The translations under genes and the position numbers were made by a program. Shown here piece by piece: positions 7,140 through 7,371 of a stretch of 7,371 bases of DNA. The DNA is from CAZESH01 sp964514665 (GTDB lineage: Bacteria; Bacillota; Bacilli; Paenibacillales; KCTC-25726), in the NCBI GenBank assembly GCA_964514665.1, contig CAZESH010000226.1, positions 1 to 7,371 on the forward strand. The letters are read 5' to 3'. The notes under the pieces were generated by a model, which saw only the letters and a program-made list of their open reading frames with translations, had not been told where the DNA came from and searched no databases. Within the stretch, counting starts at the first letter, position 1. Every line of letters starts with the position of its first letter.

Positions 7140-7202
7140 GGAAGATGTAAGCGAAACGAATCATATACTCAATATGGAATAAGAATCAGGGGGTAACGAT
7201 TA
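7140..7202 (+). other. miaA-hfq intergenic leader with ribosome binding site
   Basis: This gap holds a purine-rich stretch (AAGGAAGA around 7138-7145), a weak AT-rich inverted repeat (7162-7166 with 7172-7176), and AGGGGG (7188-7193), the ribosome binding site nine bases before the hfq ATG. I see no GC-rich stem followed by a T run, so no terminator separates miaA from hfq. Confidence 0.6.
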
Positions 7203-7371
7203 ATGAACAAAACCATCAACATTCAGGACACTTTTTTGAACCAGCTGAGAAAAGAAAACATCCCGGTAACGGTCTATCTGACAAACGGTTTTCAAATCAG
7301 GGGCGTCATTCGCGCATTTGATAATTTTACGATTATCATCGACAGTGAAGGCCGTCAACAAATGGTATACA
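7203..7371 (+). CDS. hfq: RNA chaperone Hfq (3' partial)
   Basis: Hfq forms a hexameric Sm-like ring that binds small RNAs and A-rich or purine-rich RNA. Only the first 56 residues and one further base are in the window; the Gram-positive protein is usually about 70-80 residues, so most of the Sm fold is present. Family positions are easy to see: QD at 8-9 (proximal-face Gln8), the LNQLRKE helix, VTVYLTNG with Tyr25 and Gly29, and the Sm1 end FDNF with Asp40 and Phe42. The window stops after VY at 55-56, just before the expected KHAIS motif, which therefore cannot be checked. ATG 7203 has AGGGGG at a good distance. It lies 63 bases after miaA in the usual order. Confidence 0.97.
   Translation, partial: MNKTINIQDTFLNQLRKENIPVTVYLTNGFQIRGVIRAFDNFTIIIDSEGRQQMVY

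Noticed and set aside
7137..7161. A sigma-H-like pair (AGGAAGA and CGAAT) before hfq.
   Set aside because: The spacing and flanking bases fit the sigma-H consensus poorly.
7164..7169. TATACT in the miaA-hfq gap as a second -10 box.
   Set aside because: There is no TG extension, and the hexamer 17 bases upstream (GAAGAT) is unlike a -35; TTGATG at 7129 is 29 bases away.
7162..7176. Inverted repeat CATAT/ATATG as a hairpin or terminator.
   Set aside because: Only five AT-rich pairs and no T run follow; it would be too weak to terminate.

Overview
The window is a block of chromosomal housekeeping genes, all on the + strand, from a Gram-positive (Firmicutes) bacterium. The best guess is a member of the Paenibacillaceae (Paenibacillus, Cohnella or a relative). 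The reasons are a MutL carrying an endonuclease motif, with no methyl-directed repair genes in view; strong purine-rich ribosome binding sites together with TTG starts; moderately high GC by eye; and a secreted S41 protease with a copper-amine-oxidase-like C-terminal domain, a domain common in that family. The genus is an inference from gene content only.

Layout: (1) 1-1356, the C-terminal half of mutS, cut by the left edge. (2) 1381-2853, a secreted S41 (C-terminal processing) serine protease with signal peptide, PDZ domain, Ser/Lys/Gln catalytic residues and an extra C-terminal domain. (3) 2858-4801, mutL, complete. (4) 4827-5396, a YdjA-like nitroreductase starting at TTG. (5) 5410-6183, a class I SAM-dependent methyltransferase resembling RsmJ. 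(6) 6180-7139, miaA, probably starting at TTG and overlapping the previous stop. (7) 7203-7371, the first 56 codons of hfq, cut by the right edge. Every gap is 63 bases or less and I see no intrinsic terminator, so most or all of the block may be transcribed together. The one good promoter candidate is an extended -10 element inside the end of miaA that could give hfq its own transcript.

Functionally the block pairs DNA mismatch repair (MutS recognises the mismatch, MutL nicks, and both show sliding-clamp-binding motifs) with RNA work (the miaA tRNA modification enzyme, a likely rRNA-type methyltransferase, and the RNA chaperone Hfq). The protease and the nitroreductase are passengers with no obvious link to either. 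This is an ordinary conserved region. I found no convincing new system, mobile element, CRISPR array or RNA gene. The points most worth a second look are the protease placed between mutS and mutL, the RsmJ-like methyltransferase coupled to miaA, and the possible internal hfq promoter with its purine-rich leader.
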